Notes under the pieces: generated by a model
The model's input: the letters and a program-made list of their open reading frames with translations, nothing else
Databases searched by the model: none
What the model was told of the DNA's origin: nothing
In this document: in pieces, positions 1 through 8,300 of the stretch
Numbering within the stretch: position 1 is the stretch's first letter
Layout of the letters: each line of letters opens with the position of its first letter
Made by a program: the position numbers and the translations under genes
Assembly: GCA_030453055.1 (NCBI GenBank)
Contig: JAKDLC010000033.1
Coordinates: 1 to 12,034 of the forward strand
Source of the DNA: Nitrosospira sp.
GTDB lineage: Bacteria > Pseudomonadota > Gammaproteobacteria > Burkholderiales > Nitrosomonadaceae
Length of the DNA: 12,034 nt
Direction: 5' to 3'

Positions 1-99
1 CAGTCGCGCCGCCTTCAATGATTGACCCACGCTTCGTTCTGTCCGGGCTGGCTCCGATTGGGTTCCCTGGCTGGCATGGTTGCTATCAGTGGGGTCCAT
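1..99 (-). CDS. rodZ: Probable RodZ-like helix-turn-helix protein, N-terminal fragment (cut by window edge)
   Basis: Only the first 33 codons lie in the window, reading leftwards from the ATG at 99..97 and open through base 1. The translation begins MDPTDSN, runs through a polar Ser/Gln/Glu-rich leader and ends SVGQSLKAARL. That ending matches the opening of the Xre-type DNA-binding-like domain of RodZ, where a G-x-x-L-x-x-A-R motif follows a variable leader. RodZ is a membrane-anchored cytoskeletal protein that links MreB to the cell-wall elongation machinery. An in-frame TAA 15 bases upstream of the ATG leaves no other ATG/GTG/TTG start. No strong Shine-Dalgarno sequence is visible. The gene lies 51 bases after rlmN on the same strand, so cotranscription is likely. 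Many betaproteobacteria have a ndk-rlmN-pilF-rodZ-ispG order, which supports the call, but pilF is missing here. Another short HTH protein cannot be excluded from 33 residues. Confidence 0.55.
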   Translation of the reverse strand, partial: MDPTDSNHASQGTQSEPARTERSVGQSLKAARL

Positions 100-150
100 T
101 ACTCGAATCCATTATCGCGCAGCGCCCATACTTGCCTGGCAAATCGTTTC

Positions 151-1308
151 TCATCCTGCCGCTTCCATCATTCTGCGGCTTGCCCGCCGGGTCTTATCCA
201 GCACTTGTCCGGCGAGCTGACCGCAGGCGGCGGCGATATCATCTCCGCGGGTCTTGCGTACCGTAGTGACCAGTCCGGCCTGCATCAGCACATCGCGAAA
301 CAGGCGTACCGCTTCCGGCGATGAACGCTGGTAACCGGAATCGGGAAACGGATTGAATGGAATCAGGTTGAATTTACAAGGGGTGTGCCGCACCCGTTGG
401 ACCAATTCGCGTGCATGGGCCACGCTGTCATTGACGCCATCCAGCATGACATATTCAAACGTTATGAAATCCCGCGGAGCAGACCGAAGATAGCGTTGGC
501 AGGCCGCCAGCAACTCGCTGATCGGATATTTTTTGTTAATGGGCACCAACTGGTCGCGCAGGGCGTCGTTGGGCGCATGCAGCGATACCGCCAGCGCCAC
601 CGGGCAACGCTCGCGCAGCCGATCCATGGCCGGAACCAGGCCGGAAGTGCTCACCGTCACGCGCCGACGCGACAGCCCATAGGCGTTGTCGTCCAGCATC
701 AAATCAAGCGCTGTCACCACGTTTTCAAAATTGGCCAGCGGCTCGCCCATGCCCATCATCACCACGTTACTGATCGCGCGACCACGCTCGGAACAGCTGG
801 CATAGCGTACTCCCTTCCGGCTATAGGCGATCTCTCCCGACTCCGTCACAGACTCATCATCGGGCTCTTCCGCCAGCGCTTTATTCGCCCACCACAACTG
901 GCCGATAATTTCCGCCACGGTCAGATTGCGGTTAAAGCCCTGCCTGCCCGTAGCGCAAAAAGTGCATGCCAGCGCACAGCCGACCTGGCTGGAAATGCAC
1001 AGAGTCCCGCGGCTGGTTTCCGGTATGAAAACCGTCTCGATGCCATTGCCCGCGCCCACGGACAACAGCCATTTGCGAGTTCCGTCGGCGGCGGTATGAT
1101 CGCCGATAACCCGGGGCGGCTCGATCACGGCGGTTGCCGAGAGCTTATCCCGCATTTCCTTTGCCAAATCACTCATGCCGGCAAAATCCGCCTCACCCGA
1201 CCGGTGTATCCAGCGCAGCAATTGCCTGGCGCGAAACGGCTTCTCGCCGATTTCCGCACAGAAACCGGCAAGCGTGTTCGCATCGAAGTCAAGTAGATTG
1301 ACGCGCAT
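151..1308 (-). CDS. rlmN: Dual-specificity 23S rRNA/tRNA adenine-C2 methyltransferase RlmN (radical SAM)
   Basis: The 385-residue protein is a clear RlmN. The family methylates C2 of A2503 in 23S rRNA and of A37 in some tRNAs, using a [4Fe-4S] cluster, SAM and a methylated cysteine intermediate. The cluster motif CxxxCxxC is at C111, C115 and C118. The two mechanistic cysteines are C104 (in [10 protein letters not shown]) and C362 (in AACGQLAG), equivalent to E. coli C118 and C355. Other family signatures are GFNRNL (124-129), VVMMGMGEP (182-190), SLHAPND (242-248) and RKTRGDD (351-357). Compared with E. coli RlmN as I recall it, there is an extra segment of about 23 residues around positions 145-177, polar and acidic with an additional Cys172, just before the VVMMGMGEP strand. 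The start is an ATG 23 bases after the ndk stop. No good ribosome-binding site is visible, so translation may depend on ndk readthrough. The gene probably shares the ndk transcript. Confidence 0.97.
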   Translation of the reverse strand: MRVNLLDFDANTLAGFCAEIGEKPFRARQLLRWIHRSGEADFAGMSDLAKEMRDKLSATAVIEPPRVIGDHTAADGTRKWLLSVGAGNGIETVFIPETSRGTLCISSQVGCALACTFCATGRQGFNRNLTVAEIIGQLWWANKALAEEPDDESVTESGEIAYSRKGVRYASCSERGRAISNVVMMGMGEPLANFENVVTALDLMLDDNAYGLSRRRVTVSTSGLVPAMDRLRERCPVALAVSLHAPNDALRDQLVPINKKYPISELLAACQRYLRSAPRDFITFEYVMLDGVNDSVAHARELVQRVRHTPCKFNLIPFNPFPDSGYQRSSPEAVRLFRDVLMQAGLVTTVRKTRGDDIAAACGQLAGQVLDKTRRASRRMMEAAG

Positions 1309-1331
1309 AAAATGGGAAACCGAAGTTTTTC

Positions 1332-1757
1332 TTACCTGGAATGAATGTCAAGCGACGAAAAATAATAGGCAATCTCGGCCACTGCGGTTTCGGGCGCATC
1401 GGAGCCGTGCACTGCGTTGGCATCGATACTGTCGGCGAAATCCGCGCGAATCGTGCCTTTCTCCGCCTTTTTCGGGTCGGTCGCGCCCATCAGCTCCCGG
1501 TTCTTTCTGATTGCGTCTTCGCCTTCCAGTACCTGCACCATCACCGGCCCGGAAATCATGAATTTCACCAGGTCATCGAAAAATGGCCGGCCGCGATGCA
1601 CGGCGTAAAAACCCTCGGCATCCGCCTGTGAAAGATGCAGCATGCGAGCCGCAATTATTTTCAGCCCGTTGCTTTCAAAGCGGGAATAGATTTCCCCGAT
1701 CACGTTTTTTGCCGTTGCATCCGGTTTGATGATAGACAGGGTTCTCTCGACAGCCAT
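1332..1757 (-). CDS. ndk: Nucleoside diphosphate kinase
   Basis: This cytoplasmic enzyme transfers the gamma-phosphate of ATP to NDPs through a phosphohistidine and so balances the NTP and dNTP pools. The protein is 141 residues when started at [10 protein letters not shown], which is the usual family length. Signatures are the KPDAT loop with Lys11, the [11 protein letters not shown] segment (50-60), the [11 protein letters not shown] strand (70-80), and the active-site NxxHxSD motif at NAVHGSD with His117. The ATG at 1757..1755 is chosen because GGAG sits about seven bases upstream. A possible GTG start four codons earlier contains that GGAG within its own coding sequence and would add MEYL, which the family does not have. 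It is first of a ndk-rlmN-rodZ series, and a candidate extended -10 promoter lies just upstream. Confidence 0.98.
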   Translation of the reverse strand: MAVERTLSIIKPDATAKNVIGEIYSRFESNGLKIIAARMLHLSQADAEGFYAVHRGRPFFDDLVKFMISGPVMVQVLEGEDAIRKNRELMGATDPKKAEKGTIRADFADSIDANAVHGSDAPETAVAEIAYYFSSLDIHSR

Positions 1758-1930
1758 CAAATACTCCACTAAATTAATAAATTAACCTGTATTTTAACAA
1801 AAAACCCTCACTGACGTCGGGATATCGGAAAGTCCGTCGATTGGCCGTCTTCTATCCGAACATGATACAACGACCGGTTCCGTAACAGGCGTTATGGCAT
1901 CGTGTCAGAATTTTTGGGACTGCACCATCG
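1758..1930. other. Intergenic gap between the M1 peptidase gene and ndk
   Basis: This 173-base stretch separates the two minus-strand runs. The half next to ndk is AT-rich and holds the candidate promoter and the GGAG ribosome-binding site. I found no hairpin followed by a T-run that would end transcription of the metallopeptidase gene, so readthrough into ndk remains possible. I see no small open frame with a convincing ribosome-binding site, and no tRNA or repeat. Confidence 0.6.
1791..1796 (-). promoter_or_regulatory. Candidate extended -10 promoter element for ndk-rlmN
   Basis: Read on the minus strand, the sequence is TG-T-TAAAAT, an extended -10 form, followed by an AT-rich leader of roughly 27 bases and then the ndk ribosome-binding site. 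The only -35 candidate, at 18-base spacing, is CCGACG, which matches TTGACA at three positions (the GAC). The site is the most AT-rich part of the 173-base gap between the M1 peptidase stop and ndk, and it is the only place a promoter for the ndk group is expected. The call rests on motif and position only. Confidence 0.35.
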
Positions 1931-4033
1931 TCACTCGAGCTTTACCACCTGCGCACGGGTTGGCCATGCGCCGCGCTCGATCGCCTTTGCGCCGTCGAAG
2001 ACGACATAACTCTGACGGCCGTAGTGCGGCAATGGCCGTATCAGCGCTGCCAGCGAAGCTGCATCCCGCGCGGACACGACAGCAAGCGTCCCGCCGTCGG
2101 GACGTCTTACCGACCAGGCCTGCGCCGAACCCTTGCCGCGCGCGACTTCAGGCCTTTCCGGCAACTGATGTCGCGCAAGCCATGCATCGACTTGCTCATG
2201 CAGACCGATTACGAGCGCCGGCGCGACCGGCAAACTATCCGCAGCCGAAACCAATTTCAGCGCACGGTTTTGAAGTTTACCGGCGAGCGTTTCGGCGGCC
2301 GCGCGCGCCTCACCGCTTTCCGGAAGTAAAACGGTAACCGTTGTCCGATCCACCATCACTTGGCGCAGGATCGGCGGCGCCTCGTCGGGCGTCAAGCGCC
2401 GGAACAACCGCAGATCCGGGTCGAGGGTCACCTCCAGCGGAAGGGCGCGCGTTTCGAGTGTGAAAGTCTCGCGCCCGCTCTCCAGATCGAGCGTATGGAA
2501 TTCCTCACCCTCCCCGGTGCGAATCGCGACCGGCACGCGCAACCGGTAGACGGGCGCCGCTTGCTCGAGCGCGACGGTAACCCGGTAACCGGAATCCGAC
2601 TTCGCACGTGTGGCTTCGGCAATGCGCACGACGGGCGCCCCCGGGCGCGTGAGCCACTGGTCGAAGAAACCGCGCAAGTCCCGCCCGGACGCCGCCTCGA
2701 ATGCCTGCCGCAAATCCGCCCACGAAGTGATGCGGAAACGCTGTTCGCGCCAGAATGTCCGGAGCGCGCGATCGAAGGTCTCGCGCCCGAGCAAATCGCG
2801 CAGCATCGAAAACATCATCGCCGCCTTATTGTAGCCGACGATCTGCGACGCCCCATGCGTGCGAGAGGTGAAGGTGGAAAGCGGCGCATCCTGTCCGGGC
2901 GCCAGCGCGGCGAAATCGCGAAGCCAGCCACGCCGCATTTCTCGCGCGGCTTCGGGACTTTCGCGCTCCTTGTACGCATAATCCGCCATGAAGGTGGTCA
3001 GCCCCTCGGACCAGTTGCCCTGCGCATAATCGGGATACACGCCATTTCCCCACCAGTTATGCAGCACCTCGTGTCCCAGTGAGGTGGCGCGGATAAACGG
3101 CAGCCGCAGCACCTCGATCCCGAGATAGGTGAGCGTTGGCATGCCGAATCCCGTCGGCGTGGGACTCGACACGACACTGAATTCGGTAAACGGGTACTCG
3201 CCGATCCACGACTCGTAGAGGTCGATATAGCCTTTTACCGCCTCGAGGTAGCCGGGGGCGAGTTCCGCGATCTGCGGATGAAAGTAGGTTCGCAACTGAA
3301 TCGGCTTGCCGCCGGCGCCGCGCATCATGAGCGTTTCGACCGTATAGGGACCGGCCATGAGATCGATGCCGCCGGTGGGAGAGGGAAACTCGAAACGGGC
3401 ATGATACCCCTCGGCCGATTCGGACTCCTCGACGAGGCGGCCGGGAACAATGCCCCGCTGCCCGGCGGGAAGATCGATGCTCACCCGATAGCTTGCGAGT
3501 TTATCCGCTATATAGGGATACCAACCGCTCGAGTCAGGCAGAAACGTACCGGCGGCGCTGCTGACCGGCTCGTTCGCGCCCAGCGTCTGCGGGTGATCGA
3601 GCGCGGTATCGAGCGCGGAAAGTTCGCCGCGCCAGTGAACCTCGATACGACGCGGTATCTGCTTGTTGGCCGGAATCCGCCAGGTGCGCATCTTGCCGGT
3701 GACCGCGGCCGGCCCCAGCGGCGCCCCATCAGCCCGTGCCTGCATCACTTCGAAGCGGCGGCCCAGCACCAGAGTCAATTCTTCCGGCGTCTTCGCGGTG
3801 ATGACGGTGCGTCCTTCGATGGTGCGCGCAACCGGGTCAATGCGCACGCTAATGTCATAGTTGATATCCGCGGTATCGGCTGCCGCGCCGGAGGCATCGG
3901 TTGCGGCGTCGGTTGCGGCGGCGAATGTGACGGCGAATGGAGCAGATGCAGCCAGTGCAACCAGAAGCGGGAGCAGAATGCGGGCGACACCTCTCCAGAC
4001 ATCGGAGAGGCGCAACCAATCCGTCCGCCTCAC
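1931..4033 (-). CDS. Secreted M1-family zinc metallopeptidase, atypical (no GAMEN motif)
   Basis: The 700-residue protein has an Arg-rich start and a hydrophobic segment at 18-40 ending in small residues, so it is probably exported by a Sec signal peptide. An Ala/Thr/Asp-rich linker (40-56) follows. The N-terminal beta domain spans roughly 57-235. The gluzincin catalytic domain spans about 245-465, with HEVLH at 321-325 and the third zinc ligand predicted as E343 in WSEGL. YNKAAMMFSMLR at 401-412 matches the usual M1 region after the active site. The part from 470 on is beta-rich and not recognised. Two oddities are visible. The GxMEN exopeptidase motif is replaced by GFGMPTLTYLG (295-305), and 17 rather than 18 residues separate HExxH from the glutamate. 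Classical aminopeptidase activity is therefore uncertain. The start is a GTG overlapping the TGA of the upstream ChaN gene, preceded only by a weak GGCGG. The two proteins are very likely made together. Confidence 0.88.
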   Translation of the reverse strand: MRRTDWLRLSDVWRGVARILLPLLVALAASAPFAVTFAAATDAATDASGAAADTADINYDISVRIDPVARTIEGRTVITAKTPEELTLVLGRRFEVMQARADGAPLGPAAVTGKMRTWRIPANKQIPRRIEVHWRGELSALDTALDHPQTLGANEPVSSAAGTFLPDSSGWYPYIADKLASYRVSIDLPAGQRGIVPGRLVEESESAEGYHARFEFPSPTGGIDLMAGPYTVETLMMRGAGGKPIQLRTYFHPQIAELAPGYLEAVKGYIDLYESWIGEYPFTEFSVVSSPTPTGFGMPTLTYLGIEVLRLPFIRATSLGHEVLHNWWGNGVYPDYAQGNWSEGLTTFMADYAYKERESPEAAREMRRGWLRDFAALAPGQDAPLSTFTSRTHGASQIVGYNKAAMMFSMLRDLLGRETFDRALRTFWREQRFRITSWADLRQAFEAASGRDLRGFFDQWLTRPGAPVVRIAEATRAKSDSGYRVTVALEQAAPVYRLRVPVAIRTGEGEEFHTLDLESGRETFTLETRALPLEVTLDPDLRLFRRLTPDEAPPILRQVMVDRTTVTVLLPESGEARAAAETLAGKLQNRALKLVSAADSLPVAPALVIGLHEQVDAWLARHQLPERPEVARGKGSAQAWSVRRPDGGTLAVVSARDAASLAALIRPLPHYGRQSYVVFDGAKAIERGAWPTRAQVVKLE
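3894..3917. repeat. Short tandem duplication (two 12-base units) inside the metallopeptidase gene
   Basis: Two adjacent 12-base units, GCATCGGTTGCG and GCGTCGGTTGCG on the plus strand, differ at one base. They encode the repeated Ala-Ala-Thr-Asp run in the linker just after the signal peptide of the M1-type protein. The unit is a whole number of codons, so copy-number change would alter linker length without a frameshift. Confidence 0.7.
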
Positions 4034-5268
4034 TTCGACACCGCCGGAAATCTGGCGATGATCTCGACCGTTTCGCCGTTGCGTTTCAGTTTGAGCGGCA
4101 GCAACGTTCCGGGAGCCTGACGTTTGACTATTTCCACAATGTCGTCGGTTTGTTTGATCGGCATTCCCGCGGCTTCCGTGATCACGTCGCTGTCACGGAT
4201 ACCGGCTGTTTCAGCGATGGAGCGCTTCCCGACCTGCAGGACGCGCGCGCCGCCATCCTGCGCCATTTCGAAGCGGATGCCCAGGCGCTGCCGCGGCGGC
4301 TCAGGCGAGACAGGCGATTCCGCTGCAACACCGAATACCGCATCGGCCAATCCCGTGACAATGCGGTCGCAAGCGGTGCCGCTATTCCATGGCAACAGCG
4401 TAGCGACCTCGGTGACGCGGAGGTCTTTCAACTGGTGGGGAACCCCATAACCATACTTGATATGGCCCGACCCCATGATTCCGACCACAAGCGGGCGCCC
4501 CGGCCGGTCCAGCGCCGAACGGATGGCTTGCGCCATTGCCCGGTCCCAGAGCTGCTGACCCTCGACGAAGCGGCGGAAGTCCGGATCGTCTCGGCTGACT
4601 TCGCCCTTCTTCCTGCCGCCGCGCTCGTGCTGACCGTAGAACGGCATCAGGTAATCGAGATAAGCGTCGCTGGGCGCAAAAGGCGGCATGACGCCCTCGC
4701 GTTCATTCTCTGGAACACCGTCGAGCCCCTTCGCCGCAACCGCCTTCCGCAAACGCGCATCGATGTTGAGCGCCACCATCGGCACGCGGTTCATCCGCGC
4801 AAAATGAAACAAGGGCAGGTAGAGATTCGCGTCCGTGCTCCAGACACCGCCCCAGTCGGCGGCGGCAAGAAACTCCGCTTCGGAGAGCTCACCCGCAACC
4901 CACTGATCGAGCGCTTTCTGCACCCGGCGCGGAAACATCTCGAAACCGATCACCATATCGGGACGGGCCGCATGCAGCGCAGCCAGCGTCTGCAATTGCC
5001 ATCGGTGATGCTCGGCGTTGTCGTGCATTTCACCCAGCAGCACTACGTCGCGCTTTGCGGCGCGAGCAATGCCCTCGGTACCGGATATCTTGCCGCCGCC
5101 GGGAACGATCCAGCTTCCGACCGGCACACAATCCGTATTTTCCTTGCTACCGGGTTTCGTCTGCGCCCATGCGATACCCGGCGCGGCCCCGAGCGCCAGC
5201 GACATGATGACGACGAATCCGCCCCTATAGAGCGTACACAGAGCGGAGATACTTTGAAAAATTGTCAA
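4030..5268 (-). CDS. ChaN-family (haem-binding-like) exported protein with C-terminal PDZ domain
   Basis: The 412-residue protein has three parts. Residues 1-35 look like a Sec signal peptide (hydrophobic 17-34, cleavage likely after AWA). There is no lipobox cysteine, although many ChaN relatives are lipoproteins. Residues about 60-300 form a ChaN/Tiki-superfamily domain, with LLGEMHDN (77-84), GFEMF (108-112), ALNID (166-170) and GSGHIKYGYGVPHQL (266-280). Residues about 325-408 form a PDZ domain, with LGIRF, a GIRDSDVI turn and LKLKRNG. Known ChaN binds haem cofacially and is tied to iron uptake, while related Tiki proteins are metalloproteases; which applies here is not known. The start is TTG at 5268..5266, chosen because a perfect AAGGAG lies eight bases upstream. 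An ATG at codon 22 would destroy the signal peptide. The gene lies 36 bases after purL and overlaps the following metallopeptidase gene by GTGA. Confidence 0.9.
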   Translation of the reverse strand: MTIFQSISALCTLYRGGFVVIMSLALGAAPGIAWAQTKPGSKENTDCVPVGSWIVPGGGKISGTEGIARAAKRDVVLLGEMHDNAEHHRWQLQTLAALHAARPDMVIGFEMFPRRVQKALDQWVAGELSEAEFLAAADWGGVWSTDANLYLPLFHFARMNRVPMVALNIDARLRKAVAAKGLDGVPENEREGVMPPFAPSDAYLDYLMPFYGQHERGGRKKGEVSRDDPDFRRFVEGQQLWDRAMAQAIRSALDRPGRPLVVGIMGSGHIKYGYGVPHQLKDLRVTEVATLLPWNSGTACDRIVTGLADAVFGVAAESPVSPEPPRQRLGIRFEMAQDGGARVLQVGKRSIAETAGIRDSDVITEAAGMPIKQTDDIVEIVKRQAPGTLLPLKLKRNGETVEIIARFPAVSK

Positions 5269-5276
5269 GCCGGGTA

Positions 5277-5282
5277 CTCCTT
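5277..5282 (-). promoter_or_regulatory. Strong ribosome-binding site AAGGAG deciding a TTG start
   Basis: On the minus strand AAGGAG is followed by eight bases (TACCCGGC) and then TTG. It is the best Shine-Dalgarno match seen in the window. It fixes the TTG as the start of the ChaN-PDZ gene. No clear promoter or terminator is visible in the 36-base gap after purL. Confidence 0.8.
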
Positions 5283-5304
5283 ATCATGAATTATCGAATG
5301 CAAC

Positions 5305-8300
5305 TTATCCCACCCATTTTCTCGCGTTCCTGAACATGCGCATCCACGGTGCATCGTCACGCCAATCAGGATGCCATGAATGCTGCACGGCACGAAACCC
5401 GCGCTCCGGATGGGGCATGAGTATGCTGAAACGTCCGTCTGGCGTAGTCACGCCGGCAATGCCTCCGGGAGAACCGCTGGGATTGAGCGGATAAACCTCC
5501 GTGAGCTCGCCGCGATTGTCCACAAAACGCAGCATAACCAGGGGCGAGATGGTTGAGACCTCGTTCTTACCGGAAAATTCAGCACAACCTTCGCCGTGCG
5601 CAACGACGACAGGCATTCGGCTCCCCGCCATACCGCTGAAAAACAGGGATGGGCTTGCCTGAACTTCCACCATGACGAAGCGCGCCTCGAACTGCTCCGA
5701 TTTATTGCGCACAAAGTGCGGCCACTGTTCCGCGCCGGGAATGATTTCATGCAGGTTGCTCATCATCTGGCAGCCGTTGCAAACCCCCAGCGCAAAGGTA
5801 TCCGTGCGCCGGAAGAATGCTTCAAACTCGTCGCGAGCGCGATGGTTGAACAGAATGCATTTGGCCCAGCCTGCCCCCGCCCCCAGCACATCGCCGTAGG
5901 AAAATCCGCCGCATGCGGCAAATCCTTGATAATCGCTCAAAGAAACACGACCCGCGACGATATCGCTCATGTGCACATCGGTTACGGCGAATCCCGCCCG
6001 GTCAAAGGCAGCCGCCATTTCCACATGGCCATTCACGCCTTGCTCGCGCAGAACGGCGATTCGCGGCCGAATGCCGGTATGAATGTAAGGCGCGGCGATG
6101 TCGTCGTCGACGTCGAAGCTCAATTGCGCGTGCAGACCGGGATCGGAGACGTCGAGCAGGCGATCGTATTCCCGTTGCGCGCATTCCGGATTGTCGCGCA
6201 GTTTCTGCATCTCGTAAGTGGTCTCCGACCAGGCGCGATGCAAATCGACGCGCTTCTCCGCGAATACCGGCTTGTTGTTGCGCAGAAACCGGATTTCATC
6301 CTTGTCATTGAGGCCGCCGATGACAAAACTCACGTCGCGCAAGCCCTCATCAGACAAGACAGCCACGACCTCGCGATGGTGTTCCGCCTTTATCTGGATC
6401 ACCGCCCCCAGTTCCTCATTGAACAAAACGGACAGGATGCGCTCCAGAAATCTTCCACCCAGCGCTTCCGGCCGCAATTCGCAACCATCGACATCATTTG
6501 CAAGCGCATCGAAACACAACTGATCGAGGTTGACAGTCAGGCCCACGCGGCCGGCGAAAGCCATTTCACACAATGCTGCAAACAGGCCCCCATCGGAGCG
6601 GTCATGATAGGCAATGATTCTATTTTCATGATTCAAGCGTTGTATGGCGGCAAAAAAACCAGCGAGTTTCTTCGCCCCATCCGGGCGCTCCATATCCGGC
6701 GCGGCGTCGCCCACCTGCTTATATACCTGCGCCAGCGCCGAACCTCCCAGGCGGTTCCTGCCCGCACCCAGATCGATCAGAATGAGTTCGGTTTCGCCAC
6801 AATCCGCACGCAACTGCGGCGTAAGCGTCCTGCGCGCATCCGCTACTCTGGCAAAGGCGGAAACAATAAGCGACAGCGGCGCCGTCACTTCTTTTTCGAC
6901 TCCCGCGCCGACTCCCGCGTCATGATCGGACTCCGATCGCCACACGGTCTTCATCGACATGGAATCCTTGCCCACCGGGATGCTGATTCCCAGTTCGGGG
7001 CACAATTCCATGCCTACGGCATATACGGCGTCGAACAGGGCCGCGTCTTCGCCAGGATGTCCCGCGGCGGCCATCCAGTTGGCGGAAAGCTTGATCTCTC
7101 CAATATGTTCGATCCGCGCGGCGGCAATATTGGTGATGGCTTCGCCGACCGCCATGCGGGCCGAAGCGGCGGGATCGACCAGTGCCACCGGCGTGCGCTC
7201 ACCCACCGCGAAAGCTTCGCCCAGATAAGTCCGGTAACCCATCAGCGTCACCGCAACGTCCGCTACGGGGACCTGCCACGGTCCCACCATCTGGTCGCGC
7301 GCGGTCATGCCGCCGACGGTCCGATCGCCAATGCTGATGAGAAAGGTCTTGTCCGCCACCGCCGGCAGCCGCAGCACCCGGTACGCCGCCTCTTGCAGAT
7401 TCAATCCCGCCGTGTCGAACGGCATCCGCATTTTTTCGATATGTGCAACATCGCGAGTCATCTTCGGCGGCTTGCCCAACAGCACGGAAAGATCCATATC
7501 GACCGGCTGGTTGGCGAACAGGGGGTCGGTCACGGTAAGCCGTTGTTGCGCCATCGCCGTGCCTACCACCGCGAAGGGGCAGCGTTCACGCTCACAGATC
7601 GCCTGGAACGATTCCATCGACTCCGGCATGATGGCGAGCACGTACCGCTCCTGCGCCTCGTTGCTCCAAATCTGCATCGGCGACATACCCGGCTCTTCCG
7701 AGGAAATATCGCGCAAATCAACATGCCCTCCCCGCCCGGAACCATGCAACAGTTCAGGCAGCGCATTCGATAAGCCGCCGGCGCCGACGTCGTGAATCGA
7801 GAGAATCGGATTAGGCGCGCCTCGCCTTTCCATCTGCCAACAATAATCAATGACCTCCTGGGCTCGCCGCTCCATTTCCGCATTACCGCGCTGCACCGAA
7901 TCGAAATCGAGGTTCTCCGCATTCATCCCCGTATCCATGCTGGATGCGGCGCCGCCGCCGAGACCGATCAACATCCCCGGTCCGCCCAACTGAATCAGCA
8001 ATGCGCCAGCTGGAAACGCTTCCTTGAAAGCATGGCGCGCGGCGATATGGCCGATGCCGCCCGCCAGCATTATCGGTTTGTGATAACCGCGCATTTTGCC
8101 GTCGACGCGCTCCTCGAAGGTGCGGAAATACCCCGCCAGATTGGGCCGCCCGAACTCGTTGTTGAACGCGGCGCCCCCGATGGGGCCCTCGAGCATGATT
8201 TGCAAGGCCGATGCGATACGCGACGGCTTGCCGTAAAAATTTGCCTTCCCCGACTGCCGGTGCACTTCCCACGGCTGAATGAACCCGGGAATAGTTAAAT

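Noticed and set aside
86..154. 22-codon minus-strand frame whose ATG overlaps the rlmN stop (ATGA)
   Set aside because: The overlap looks like coupling, but the product is very short, shows no recognisable feature and would end inside the probable rodZ start region.
385..1296. Plus-strand open frame of 303 codons opposite rlmN
   Set aside because: Antisense to a gene with all catalytic motifs intact; its composition is typical of a reverse-frame artefact.
1758..1769. Longer ndk starting at a GTG four codons upstream
   Set aside because: It would place the GGAG ribosome-binding site inside the coding sequence and add residues not found in the family.
3937..5289. Plus-strand open frame of 450 codons opposite the ChaN gene
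   Set aside because: Antisense shadow of a gene with clear domains, signal peptide and ribosome-binding site; no domain is seen in its own translation.
5596..7773. Plus-strand open frame of 725 codons opposite purL
   Set aside because: It lies entirely antisense to a certain gene, its translation is rich in His, Arg and Gln with no recognisable domain, and it is explained by GC-biased third positions of purL.
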